Under the pieces are notes generated by a model, which saw only the letters and a list, made by a program, of their open reading frames with translations, made no database searches and was not told where the DNA came from. Below, piece after piece: positions 53,501 to 61,955 of a stretch of 64,000 nt of DNA; position 1 is the first letter of the stretch; each line of letters begins with the position of its first letter. The stretch is from Polymorphobacter megasporae. Lineage in GTDB: Bacteria; Pseudomonadota; Alphaproteobacteria; Sphingomonadales; Sphingomonadaceae. The stretch is from NCBI RefSeq assembly GCF_018982885.2, contig NZ_CP081848.1, forward strand, positions 3,782,001 through 3,846,000, written 5' to 3'. The translations under genes and the position numbers were made by a program.

Positions 53501-54415
53501 TCAGCCCTCCGCCACGACCTGGTGACAGACGTCGATCACGGTTCCGCGCAACCATCGATGGACCGGATCGGCGTCCATGCGCGGGTGCCACATCGCCAGC
53601 ACGGCGATTTCCGGAGTTTGGACGGGAAGCTGAAACTGGCTGATGCCGTCGAGGCCCGGATCATTGCTTTTGAAGCACGAGCCCGGCACCAGCGCGATCA
53701 GGTCCGACCGGCGGGCAATCCGCAGGGCGTCCGAAAAGCCCGGCACCACCACCACCGTCTCCCGGTGGAGACCAAGCTCTGCAAAGGCGTCGTCGACCGG
53801 TCCGGTGAATACGCCGCGGCGCGACGCCGCGACATGCCGGCACGCCGCATAACTTTCCGGCGTGACAGTGTTCGCCAGCACTGGATGCCCAGCCCGAGCC
53901 GCGCCGACAAACCGATCGCGAAAGATGAGACGTGTGCGCAGCTCGGGGGCGAATCCGCCGAGCACTCCGATCTCGAGATCGATCTGGCCCTCGCGCAGCG
54001 GCTCTGCATTCTTGTCGGGCTTCGGTGCAAAGCGCAGGCGCGCCCGCGGGGCGGACGCGAGGATCGCCGTCACCAGCGGGGCTGAGAACATCTCGACAAA
54101 GCCTTCGCCTGCTCGGATCGTGAAGATCCGGTCGATCTGCGCAATATCGATCTCGCCGGCCTGAGGCGCCAGGACGGCGCGGACATCGCGCGCGAGACGA
54201 TGCACCACGTCGCGCATCTCGATCGCTCTGGGTGTCGGAACAAGTCCGCGTCCCGCGCGAACGAGGAGCGGATCGCCCGTCACAGTGCGGAGCCGCGTCA
54301 ACGTTCGACTCATCGCGGAGGAGCTTAGACTGAGCTTTCGTGCTGCGCCGGTAACACTGCCGGCCGACAGCAATGCGTCGAGGGCACCGAGGAGATTGAG
54401 GTCGAGATTGTTCAT
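53501..54415 (-). CDS. LysR-family transcriptional regulator
   Basis: A 304-residue regulator. The HTH is MNNLDLNLLGALDALLSAGS followed by VTGAARKLSLSSSAMSRTLT, then the effector-binding domain. Start MNNLDLN at 54415 is typical; MIEA at 54427 is an alternative. The frame continues upstream but without LysR similarity. It is divergent from the GH47 operon with a 264-nt shared region, so it is the probable regulator of that operon. The effector is unknown. Confidence 0.92.
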   Translation of the reverse strand: MNNLDLNLLGALDALLSAGSVTGAARKLSLSSSAMSRTLTRLRTVTGDPLLVRAGRGLVPTPRAIEMRDVVHRLARDVRAVLAPQAGEIDIAQIDRIFTIRAGEGFVEMFSAPLVTAILASAPRARLRFAPKPDKNAEPLREGQIDLEIGVLGGFAPELRTRLIFRDRFVGAARAGHPVLANTVTPESYAACRHVAASRRGVFTGPVDDAFAELGLHRETVVVVPGFSDALRIARRSDLIALVPGSCFKSNDPGLDGISQFQLPVQTPEIAVLAMWHPRMDADPVHRWLRGTVIDVCHQVVAEG

Positions 54416-54679
54416 GGCCTCGATCATGGCCCGCTTCGACGGCGGAATACAGGCGTTCGATGCAACGATTATGTGCATTTGCTGCGTCTGGCGCTGCGAT
54501 TGCGGGCGAGACATGTCCGGCGGCGATGCCCAAGCGGAGCTGTTGACGTGACTCAGTGAGTTTGCACAACAGGCAGAGTAGTCCGGCCCGCACTCCCCTA
54601 CCGCAGGAGCGACCTCCACCAATGGTATGCCGACACTCGCCGCGATAGGCTGTGCGCCTAGTGGGAGGGCAACGCGGCC

Positions 54680-56068
54680 ATGCTGATCGATCGGCGGATG
54701 ATACTGGCAAGCGCCGGCGCGCTCGTCGGCACGACAGCGGTAACCGCCGGCGTAACCGACACCGACCCAAGTTGGCATGCGCTCGCGGAGGACGTGAAGG
54801 CGCAGATGGCGTGGTCGTGGGATCTTTACCGGCAGCATGCCTGGGGCAAGGACGAGATCAAGCCGATCACCGGCATCTTCTCCAGCTTTCCGCTCAAGAC
54901 GCATCATCTCGGCCTCAGCCTGATCGAAGCGCTCGACACGCTGTGGGTGATGGGTCTCGACAGCCGCTTCGAGGATGGCGTCGACTGGGTGAAGACCCAC
55001 TTCGACCCCAACGTCGACGGCGAGGTTTCGGTGTTCGAAACGTCGATACGTCTCGTTGGCGGACTGCTGTCGGCTCACCACGCGTGTGGCGATCCGGTGC
55101 TCCTCGCCAAGGCGCGGGATCTGGCGGACCGGCTGCTCCCTGCCTTCGCGACGCCGACCGGGATGCCGTATCGGTTCGTCAACCTCCAAACCGGCGTGGC
55201 ACGCGAAGCCATCTCCAGCCCCGCCGATATCGCCACGTATCTGCCCGAATGGGGAATGCTCAGCCGGCTGACCGGCGATCCGCGCTACGCTGCGGTCGCG
55301 CGGAAGGCGATGGTCGCGGTATTCGAACGCCGCTCGAAGCTCGACCTCGTGGCGACGAAGATCGACGTGCTGACCGGCGAATGGCGATCACGCCAGGCAA
55401 CCGTCGGCTCATACTGCGACAGCTTCTTCGAGTATCTGTGGGACAGCTGGCAGTTGTTCGGCGATGCCGAGTGCAAGCGGATGTACGACGTCTGCACCGC
55501 AGCGATCCTGAAGCACCAGCAGGTCTGGAAGAATAGCGACCTGTGGTTTGCCGACGTCGACTTCGAAACTGGCGCGGTCGTCAGCACCGAACAAGATGAA
55601 CTCGCCTCTTTCTATGGCGGCCTGCTCGGGCAGGGCGGCGCGCTTAAGCAGGGCGCGGCCTACACCGAAAGCTGGGCCAAGGTGCAGGCTCGCTACGGCG
55701 TCCTGCCCGAAGGCTATGACTATGCGACAGCCGCGCCGACCCAGCACGGCAACGCGCTCCGCCCCGAACTAGCCGACTCGGCGTTCACATTATGGCTGCT
55801 CGATCGCGATCCGCGCTGGCGCGACATCGGCCGGGCACACTTCGAGGCGATGAAGCGCTGGAACAAGGCTCGATACGGCTATACCGACCTTGCCGACGTG
55901 ACGACCGAGCCCAAGCGTCAGGCCGATCATTGCCCCGGTTACTGGTGGTCCGAGCAGATGAAATACTATTACCTGCTATTTTCGGACACGCCGCGTTTTG
56001 ATTATGAGCACAATTATTTGTCGACCGAAGGCAACGTGCTGGTGGGGCTGCGGCGTCAAACTCCATGA
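54680..56068 (+). CDS. GH47 alpha-1,2-mannosidase-like glycosidase
   Basis: A 462-residue protein of glycoside hydrolase family 47. It carries LGLSLIEALDTLWVMGLDSR (residues 78-96), VFETSIRLVGGLLSAHHACG (118-137), RLLPAFATPTGMPYRFVNL, GSYCDSFFEYLWD and the C-terminal NYLSTEGNVLVG, whose Thr449 corresponds to the Ca2+-binding threonine of the family. GH47 trims alpha-1,2-linked mannose and is chiefly eukaryotic; bacterial members are known from Caulobacter. The N terminus (RRMILASAGALVG) looks like a twin-arginine signal, so export is likely. Its start precedes three overlapping unknown genes. Confidence 0.88.
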   Translation: MLIDRRMILASAGALVGTTAVTAGVTDTDPSWHALAEDVKAQMAWSWDLYRQHAWGKDEIKPITGIFSSFPLKTHHLGLSLIEALDTLWVMGLDSRFEDGVDWVKTHFDPNVDGEVSVFETSIRLVGGLLSAHHACGDPVLLAKARDLADRLLPAFATPTGMPYRFVNLQTGVAREAISSPADIATYLPEWGMLSRLTGDPRYAAVARKAMVAVFERRSKLDLVATKIDVLTGEWRSRQATVGSYCDSFFEYLWDSWQLFGDAECKRMYDVCTAAILKHQQVWKNSDLWFADVDFETGAVVSTEQDELASFYGGLLGQGGALKQGAAYTESWAKVQARYGVLPEGYDYATAAPTQHGNALRPELADSAFTLWLLDRDPRWRDIGRAHFEAMKRWNKARYGYTDLADVTTEPKRQADHCPGYWWSEQMKYYYLLFSDTPRFDYEHNYLSTEGNVLVGLRRQTP

Positions 56069-56688
56069 CACAAACTCGGCCGATCATGACTTGCCTGCGC
56101 GCACTCGGCGCCGTTGGTGGGATCCTGACCCTGCGACCATGCCGCGGTTCGATCGTGCTCGTCCTCGCCGTGCTGACGACGATCCCGCGCCCGTTACCGG
56201 CAGCGGCGGCGCCGGTTGCCACCTCCCGTGCCGCTCCGCCGATCCTGCGCCTGACGCAGCGGCGCGACCGGACGGTGGTATCGCTCATCCAGCCGACCGC
56301 GAGGCCGGTGGTCCTGCCGCCGGACGACGGCATCTACCCGAACAGCCTCGGACAGACCCGGATCGTCGCCGCTCGTCGAGGCGAGTTTGTTATCTTCACC
56401 ACCGATTACGCGTCGCGGCCAAACGGCGGAAGTCACCAGTGCGGCGCGGGCACGGAAACAATGCTGCGGGTCGTGGCCCTGCGGCCGGCCCTGCATCAGA
56501 CGTTCGCGCTCCGGACCGCGAGTTGCTGGCGCACGATCGACGAGGGCGAGATCGGCTGGGACGACAAGGCAGGTCAGCTCGCTGTCGAGCGCGCCACCTA
56601 CGATCCTGAAACGCAGCATCAGCGGGTGCGCTACCGGGTGTCGAACGATGGGGTCGTAACGATCCTCGATTCGACCCCGCTGCCATGA
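56065..56688 (+). CDS. Hypothetical exported protein in the GH47 operon
   Basis: A 207-residue protein of unrecognised family. A hydrophobic segment near residues 27-47 (GSIVLVLAVLTTIPRPLPAA) may be a signal or anchor. The remainder is beta-rich (RRDRTVVSLIQPTARPVVLP, GQTRIVAARRGEFVIFTTDY) with two cysteines (HQCGAGTE, ASCWRTID). The start overlaps the GH47 stop by 4 nt and its stop overlaps the next start, so it is translated with the operon. Confidence 0.7.
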   Translation: MTQTRPIMTCLRALGAVGGILTLRPCRGSIVLVLAVLTTIPRPLPAAAAPVATSRAAPPILRLTQRRDRTVVSLIQPTARPVVLPPDDGIYPNSLGQTRIVAARRGEFVIFTTDYASRPNGGSHQCGAGTETMLRVVALRPALHQTFALRTASCWRTIDEGEIGWDDKAGQLAVERATYDPETQHQRVRYRVSNDGVVTILDSTPLP

Positions 56689-57512
56689 CGTGGCGCAGCT
56701 GGCGATCTTGGACGAAGCGGCTGGCAATGCTCGGGCAAAACGCGTCGCAAAGTGCGTCAACCGAAGCCACACCTGGACAGCTCGCTGACGCGAGCCGACA
56801 TGCCGATGCCGAGGCATTGCTGGCCGCCTTGCCGGCCTTCGCCCAAGACGAGTTCCGCCGCCGCACCGGAAACAACGCCCCGCCCGCATCCGTCCCCGAA
56901 CTGTTCGAAGCCGTGAGTTCCTGGTTGATCAGTGCCGGCATCGCCGAGGGGCGTGGCGGCTATCCCGGCGGCCGCGATAAGGCCGATTGGACCGCTTATG
57001 TTGTCGATCAGCAGCGCAACATCACGGTATTCCTCGCATTGGTCGAGGCGTTCGGCGAACCGCCGGGCGACCGCATGGCGATGCTGCGGAGCTACCAACA
57101 CGCGTTTCCGCCGGCGAAACGACTGATGGGCGAAGGCTATGAGGCGCATGTCGATGACGAGGCCGGGCGCTTGATTTATTCCCTGCCGGTCGACTCAGGC
57201 TTTGTCAGTCTTTCCTTCGCCTACCCGATCAAACAGGCCGATCTCGACGTTTTGCTCACTGACCCGTACCGCCGGGCCGTGCTCGAAGTGGTGGCACACA
57301 CGGTGCTCCAGCGGTCGATGATCCGTGGCAATCCGGAGGTAAGCCAGCTCGACTTCGGCCGCCTGGTCGATCGCACGCTGCACGCATGTGCGGAAGCGGT
57401 GGCGGGGCTGGTCGCGGAGATCGACCGCGACCATCACATGAGCGTCGACCATTTCGTACGCGAGGCGCTGCAGCGCCGCTCGACCGGCGCGGTCGATGGA
57501 AAACCGGCTTGA
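56685..57512 (+). CDS. Hypothetical protein in the GH47 operon
   Basis: A 275-residue cytosolic-looking protein with no signal peptide or transmembrane segment. The N-terminal part is helical (DAEALLAALPAFAQDEFRRR), the middle contains GGYPGGRDKADWTAYVVDQQ and YEAHVDDEAGRLIYSLPVDS, and the C-terminal part is helical (ALQRRS...). I do not recognise a family. It overlaps both neighbours by four bases (ATGA at 56685, TTGA at 57509). Confidence 0.7.
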   Translation: MTWRSWRSWTKRLAMLGQNASQSASTEATPGQLADASRHADAEALLAALPAFAQDEFRRRTGNNAPPASVPELFEAVSSWLISAGIAEGRGGYPGGRDKADWTAYVVDQQRNITVFLALVEAFGEPPGDRMAMLRSYQHAFPPAKRLMGEGYEAHVDDEAGRLIYSLPVDSGFVSLSFAYPIKQADLDVLLTDPYRRAVLEVVAHTVLQRSMIRGNPEVSQLDFGRLVDRTLHACAEAVAGLVAEIDRDHHMSVDHFVREALQRRSTGAVDGKPA

Positions 57513-58534
57513 GCCTCAAGCGGTGGTTGCAGTCGTTCGCCGCCCCGCGGCCGGCGATGCACAACCGGCCAGGACCCGCCCCAACGATGCTGCCGCCGAT
57601 CGACGGCACGAATGCGATTCATCGCCTGCTGGACGACAGCGGACTCCCGTGGCGCGAGCCGCGCCGACTCGTCGAGGCCCGCGGCATCTCGAAAGACCCG
57701 GCCTACCAACGCGATGCTGTGCTCTTCACCGATGCCGCCCGGCCCGAGGGGTTCATGCAGCCTTGGTGGGCCAGGGTGTTCGAGCGCTACGCCCCCGACA
57801 TGCCGGTGGTTTGCTTCAACGGACTGGTCTGGTTCGCCGACAACGCCGCGATCAACATTCACCGGGCGGCCGACTCCTTCGCCGCCCGGCTCGGGCCAGC
57901 CGTCGTCGAACAGCAGTATAATACGCTCGTGTGCCGCTGGCAGGCGGGAACAGCTTCGCTGCAACTCCAGTCGTGGCCGCCGGCATGGCAGTCCCCCGCG
58001 CTGACGAACGCAGCGTATGTGCGTGATCCGCGACTGGCGACCGCCTGCGGCGTGACGCTTCTCACCGGGTTCAGATTGCCCCTGAGCGCCGAGGAAGAGC
58101 GCTGGGTCGCCGACTTCCGGTCGATCGCCGAGATCCGACGGTTCGAGACACCGATGTCTGGGGGGCTGCGGGAAACTGCTCCACGCGAGACCGAGGTCGA
58201 GTACGCCCGCGGGCCCGGTGACTATCTGGCCACGGTGCAAAACCAGGTCGGCGCTCCGCCGGATCGCGCGGCGCTGATCCTTTGTACGCACCAGCTGTTC
58301 GTGGTGCCCGCGGGCGACGTCGTTGGGTTCGAGGTGCTGCGTTTGCTCCCGGCCAAGGGCGGCGGCGGATCGACGCTATGGGTGCATTGTCGGACGACTT
58401 GTCCCGGCATCGCCTACAAAAGGCTCCACGTCGCGGAACACGACAAACCCGACGGGATCGTGCCGCTGGGGCAGGAACTCGCCGCAATGTTCGGCAAGCC
58501 CTGCGAAATCAGCCCCTACTTCGACGACGTGTGA
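57509..58534 (+). CDS. Hypothetical protein in the GH47 operon
   Basis: A 341-residue protein read from TTG at 57509, which overlaps the previous stop as TTGA; the frame is open further upstream but inside that gene. It contains KDPAYQRDAVLFTDAARPEG, DMPVVCFNGLVWFADNAAIN and AALILCTHQLFVVPAGDVVG, and ends EISPYFDDV. No signal peptide or membrane segment is evident. No family is recognised. Two cysteines occur in LWVHCRTTCPGIAYK. It is the last gene of the operon. Confidence 0.65.
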   Translation: MSLKRWLQSFAAPRPAMHNRPGPAPTMLPPIDGTNAIHRLLDDSGLPWREPRRLVEARGISKDPAYQRDAVLFTDAARPEGFMQPWWARVFERYAPDMPVVCFNGLVWFADNAAINIHRAADSFAARLGPAVVEQQYNTLVCRWQAGTASLQLQSWPPAWQSPALTNAAYVRDPRLATACGVTLLTGFRLPLSAEEERWVADFRSIAEIRRFETPMSGGLRETAPRETEVEYARGPGDYLATVQNQVGAPPDRAALILCTHQLFVVPAGDVVGFEVLRLLPAKGGGGSTLWVHCRTTCPGIAYKRLHVAEHDKPDGIVPLGQELAAMFGKPCEISPYFDDV

Positions 58535-58549
58535 CCGCGCGCAGGCACG

Positions 58550-59452
58550 TCAGGCGAGCGGATGCGGCTTCGGCGTATAGGGCGTGAGGCCGACCGCCCA
58601 TTTGATCGCCTCGACGAACATCGTCTGCGCACGCACATCGTCCCAGATCGCGTCGGGATGGCCGAGGCACGAATAAAATACGCGGCCTGCGCCGTAGGGT
58701 TTGGTCCACGCGATCGGAAAGTCGCCATCGGTACGGTGAACCATCGGCGCCTTGGGGTCGACTGAGGTCAGGTCGATGCGCGCGAGCACGTCGACGTCTT
58801 TGCGCGAGTACGGCACCGGCAGCATCTGGTAGAACTCGTCGCGAACGACATCGCCGGTCTTGAAGCCGCGCATGAACGGGCTCGCCGGCTCCTCGACGAT
58901 GATCCTCGCGTCGGTGATCATCCACGGGTGATTGTCGAACACCCCGCCGACCATCTCGCCATATTCGGGCCAGTCGGTCGCGGTCACCGTCGCGGTGTGG
59001 ACGCCGACGAAGCCCTTGCCGTCCTTCGCGACGAAATCGAGCAGGTCCTCCTTCTGATCGGGCGTCATGTCGGTCGCGCCGTTGGTGTAGAACAGCACCG
59101 CGTCGAAATAATCGAGGTTGAGCCCGCGCGCGGCGCCCGGGCCGCCCTTGGCGTAGCGCCCCTTGCCCCAGACCTCGCGCTTGGTGATCGCGTCGGTGTC
59201 GGTCCGCAGGATCGCCTGGAACGCCCCGCTTTCGCGGCCGAGCCGCTCGATCGTCGCCATCGCGTGGCTGAGCCCGAGGTGCGCGGTCATGTTACCGGTC
59301 CGCGTATCGCCGACGACGAGGAGCTTCTTCTTGCCTGCGTACGGGTCGCCGTAGCCGGGAGGCGGCTTGCGCGGCCCGCTCTGGGCGAGGACTCCGCCGG
59401 GCAGGAGCGCGGTCGCGGCCGCCGCGGCGAGTAGTTTGCGGCGGTCAATCAT
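58550..59452 (-). CDS. ThuA-domain protein
   Basis: A 300-residue protein with a twin-arginine-like start (MIDRRKLLAAAAATALLPGG) and a ThuA-like class I glutamine amidotransferase fold: KKLLVVGDTRTGNMTAHLGL, LDYFDAVLFYTNGATDMTPD and KGFVGVHTATVTATDWPEYG, then RVFYSCLGHPDAIWDD. ThuA proteins act in trehalose and other sugar metabolism. The ATG overlaps the stop of the PQQ dehydrogenase (ATGA), so the two form an operon that may oxidise a sugar or sugar acid in the periplasm. Confidence 0.88.
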   Translation of the reverse strand: MIDRRKLLAAAAATALLPGGVLAQSGPRKPPPGYGDPYAGKKKLLVVGDTRTGNMTAHLGLSHAMATIERLGRESGAFQAILRTDTDAITKREVWGKGRYAKGGPGAARGLNLDYFDAVLFYTNGATDMTPDQKEDLLDFVAKDGKGFVGVHTATVTATDWPEYGEMVGGVFDNHPWMITDARIIVEEPASPFMRGFKTGDVVRDEFYQMLPVPYSRKDVDVLARIDLTSVDPKAPMVHRTDGDFPIAWTKPYGAGRVFYSCLGHPDAIWDDVRAQTMFVEAIKWAVGLTPYTPKPHPLA

Positions 59453-61383
59453 TTCGCATCCTTCGGCAGGGCGAAGGCGACGATGCTGTCGCCGGTGACA
59501 GGGCTGTCGAGGTAGCTTCCCCCGGTTGCCGTGATCGCGACGAACTGTCGTCCGTCGCTGCCGCTGTAGGTGATCGGGGTCGCATGCGCCGAAGCCTCGA
59601 GCTTGACCTCGAACAGCTGCTTGCCGGACTTCGCATCGAAGGCGCGGAAGCGGCTGTCGTCGGTCGCCCCGATGAACACGACACCGCCGGCAGTAACGAT
59701 CGACCCGCCGATATTTGGGCGTCCGGTCCGCGCGACTGCGGGCGGAAGATTGTCGCTGATCCCGAGGACGCTCTGCCACGCGATCGTGCCACGATCGACG
59801 TCGTATGCGGTCAGCCGCCCCCAAGGCGGGGCCTGGCACATCAGCTTGGTGTCGGGCTGCTGGAAACGCGCACTGGGGGTGCCGCGCTCGTACGGCAGCG
59901 GTGCGTCGTCGGCGGCCTTTACCAGCGACGTCACCTGACCGAGGTCGCTCGAGTTGACGAACAACAGCCGGTTGACCGGGTCGAACGAACTGCCGCTCCA
60001 GTTGCCGCCGCCCTGCAGGCCGGGGAAACTGATCGTCCTCCGGTTGAACCTGACCGGCTGGTAGATCGACCCGGCGACCATCTTGTTGTCGGCGATCCAC
60101 TTGCCGCACCATGCCGTAAGCTCGGGAGTCAGCTGGGCAGTGTCGGTCGCCGGGTCAAAGGTCTGCCGCGCGAAAGCTGGGAGCGACGAGAACGGCTGGG
60201 TCGGCGACGCGGCTTCGCCCGGAACGTCGCTCGGCGGGACCTTGCGCTCGGTGACCGGGTAGACCGGTTTGCCGGTGACGCGGTCGAAGATGAACAGCAT
60301 CCCGCTTTTCGAGGTGATCGCGACCGCGGCGATCGTCTTGCCGCCGCGGTGGACGTCGAACAGGATCGGCGGCGCCTCGAGGTCGGCGTCCCAGATGTCG
60401 TGATGGACGATCTGCTTGTACCACAGCAGCTTGCCCGTCGCGGCGTCGAGCGCGACGAGGCTGGTGCCGTACAGATTGTCACCGTGGCGGTCGCCGCCGT
60501 AGCGGTCGAACGTCGGCGCGCCGAGCGGGATGTAAACGATCCCACGCGCGACGTCGGCGGTCATGAAGCCCCAGTTGTTGTTGCCCGACCGCTGCTCGGC
60601 GCTCCCCGGGGCCCACGTCGCATAGCCCGGCTCACCGCGACGCGGGACGGTGTGGAAGGTCCACGCCAGCGCGCCGGTGCGGACATTCCACGCGCGGATG
60701 TCGCCCGCCGCGCCGAGCGCCGGAAACTCCTGCGTCGCGGAGCCGGTGACGACAAGGTCGCGCCAGACGAGCGGCGGCGACGTCATCCCGTAATAGCTTG
60801 GCGACAGGCCATTGAGGATCGCCGGGGTCTTCAACTCGACGATACCGTCGTTGCCGAAATCCTTGGCAAATGCTCCCGTTGCGGCGTCGAGCGCGATCAG
60901 CCGCCCGTCGCGCGTGCCGAAGACCAGCCGCGCCGGTGTCGACGCATCGCCCGGCCAATACTCGACCCCGCGCAACGATGGCTGGCCCGGACCCGGGATT
61001 TCGCGGACCCAACGCTCGGCTCCGGTCGTCGCATCGAGCGCGACGACGCGCCCGTATGGGGTCGACGCGTACATCGTTCCCGCGATCACCAGAGGCGTCG
61101 TCTGCGACCCGGTGAAGCGCGTACGGGGACGCGGCCGCCCGACACCCTCGGCGGCCCGTTGCGCCGTATCAACCGGCGGTGCGGCGGGTGCGGTCACGGC
61201 AGGTCGCATGTGATACGTCCATGCCGGGGCCAGCTGGTCGATATTGGCGGGAGTGACGGCGGCGAGCGTCGAGTAGCGCATCCCACCCTTGTCATGGCCG
61301 TATGTCGGCCACTCGCCATTGGACGGCGCAGCGGCGAGCGGCGTTGCGGCCATCAGCACCGCTGCGGCACAGATAATTCGCAC
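59449..61383 (-). CDS. PQQ-dependent dehydrogenase, glucose/quinate type
   Basis: A 644-residue periplasmic quinoprotein with a signal peptide (MRIICAAAVLMAATPLAAA) and the beginning WPTYGHDKGGMRYSTLAAVT. Eight W-motif propeller blades are suggested by repeated patterns such as RDGRLIALDAATGAF and GTSLVALDAATGKLLWYKQ. No N-terminal membrane domain is present, unlike membrane glucose or quinate dehydrogenase. Substrate unknown. It is divergent from aroQ, which raises quinate as a candidate, but that is inference. Confidence 0.9.
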   Translation of the reverse strand: MRIICAAAVLMAATPLAAAPSNGEWPTYGHDKGGMRYSTLAAVTPANIDQLAPAWTYHMRPAVTAPAAPPVDTAQRAAEGVGRPRPRTRFTGSQTTPLVIAGTMYASTPYGRVVALDATTGAERWVREIPGPGQPSLRGVEYWPGDASTPARLVFGTRDGRLIALDAATGAFAKDFGNDGIVELKTPAILNGLSPSYYGMTSPPLVWRDLVVTGSATQEFPALGAAGDIRAWNVRTGALAWTFHTVPRRGEPGYATWAPGSAEQRSGNNNWGFMTADVARGIVYIPLGAPTFDRYGGDRHGDNLYGTSLVALDAATGKLLWYKQIVHHDIWDADLEAPPILFDVHRGGKTIAAVAITSKSGMLFIFDRVTGKPVYPVTERKVPPSDVPGEAASPTQPFSSLPAFARQTFDPATDTAQLTPELTAWCGKWIADNKMVAGSIYQPVRFNRRTISFPGLQGGGNWSGSSFDPVNRLLFVNSSDLGQVTSLVKAADDAPLPYERGTPSARFQQPDTKLMCQAPPWGRLTAYDVDRGTIAWQSVLGISDNLPPAVARTGRPNIGGSIVTAGGVVFIGATDDSRFRAFDAKSGKQLFEVKLEASAHATPITYSGSDGRQFVAITATGGSYLDSPVTGDSIVAFALPKDAK

Positions 61384-61502
61384 GACGACTCCCCGGAAAC
61401 TTTATGGTTTAACAAGTTCGTACAAAATAATTTGCATGGCAAGCGGGATCGGTTACGTGAGTGCAAGAGCCGCGCGTAAGACCGGCGAAGCGGGAGGCGC
61501 TG

Positions 61503-61955
61503 ATGACCGGCTCGATTGTGTTCGTGCTCAACGGACCAAATCTCGACCACCTCGGGATCCGCGAACCCGCGATTTATGGGCATGCCACCCTCGCTGACGT
61601 CGAGGCTTCGTGCCGAAGCGAAACCGACGCCGCCGGACTGACGCTTCGTTTCCACCAGACCAACGCCGAGCACGAGATGATCGCGTGGGTCCACGAAGCG
61701 CGCGTCGGTGCGGCGGGCATCGTAATTAACCCCGCTGCTTTCAGCTATGCCGGCTATCCGCTGCTCGACGCGCTCAAGATGTGCGACTGCCCGATCGTCG
61801 AGGTCCACATCAGTAATATCCACCGCCGCGAAGCCGAATGGCGGTCGAAGTCGATCATGACGCAGGCGGTCACCGGGATCATCAGCGGCCTCGGCGTCGA
61901 TGGGTATCCGCTCGCGGTCCGCCACATCGTCAATCTCCGCGCCGCCGGGAAATGA
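61503..61955 (+). CDS. aroQ: Type II 3-dehydroquinate dehydratase
   Basis: A 150-residue protein. AroQ converts 3-dehydroquinate to 3-dehydroshikimate. It shows NGPNLDHLGIREPAIYGHAT with the catalytic tyrosine, FHQTNAEHEMIAWVHEA, IVEVHISNIHRREAEWRSKS with the catalytic histidine and arginine, and GIISGLGVDGYPLAVRHIV. The DHLGIREP and NPAAFSYAGY segments differ from the usual NLLGxREP and NAGAYTHTS, so it may be a divergent, possibly catabolic member. It is coupled to an MFS gene by a 4-nt overlap. Confidence 0.87.
   Translation: MTGSIVFVLNGPNLDHLGIREPAIYGHATLADVEASCRSETDAAGLTLRFHQTNAEHEMIAWVHEARVGAAGIVINPAAFSYAGYPLLDALKMCDCPIVEVHISNIHRREAEWRSKSIMTQAVTGIISGLGVDGYPLAVRHIVNLRAAGK

Noticed and set aside
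59584-61479. 631-codon plus-strand frame antisense to the PQQ dehydrogenase
   Set aside because: Low-complexity charged composition and no recognisable motif; the minus-strand gene is clearly real.
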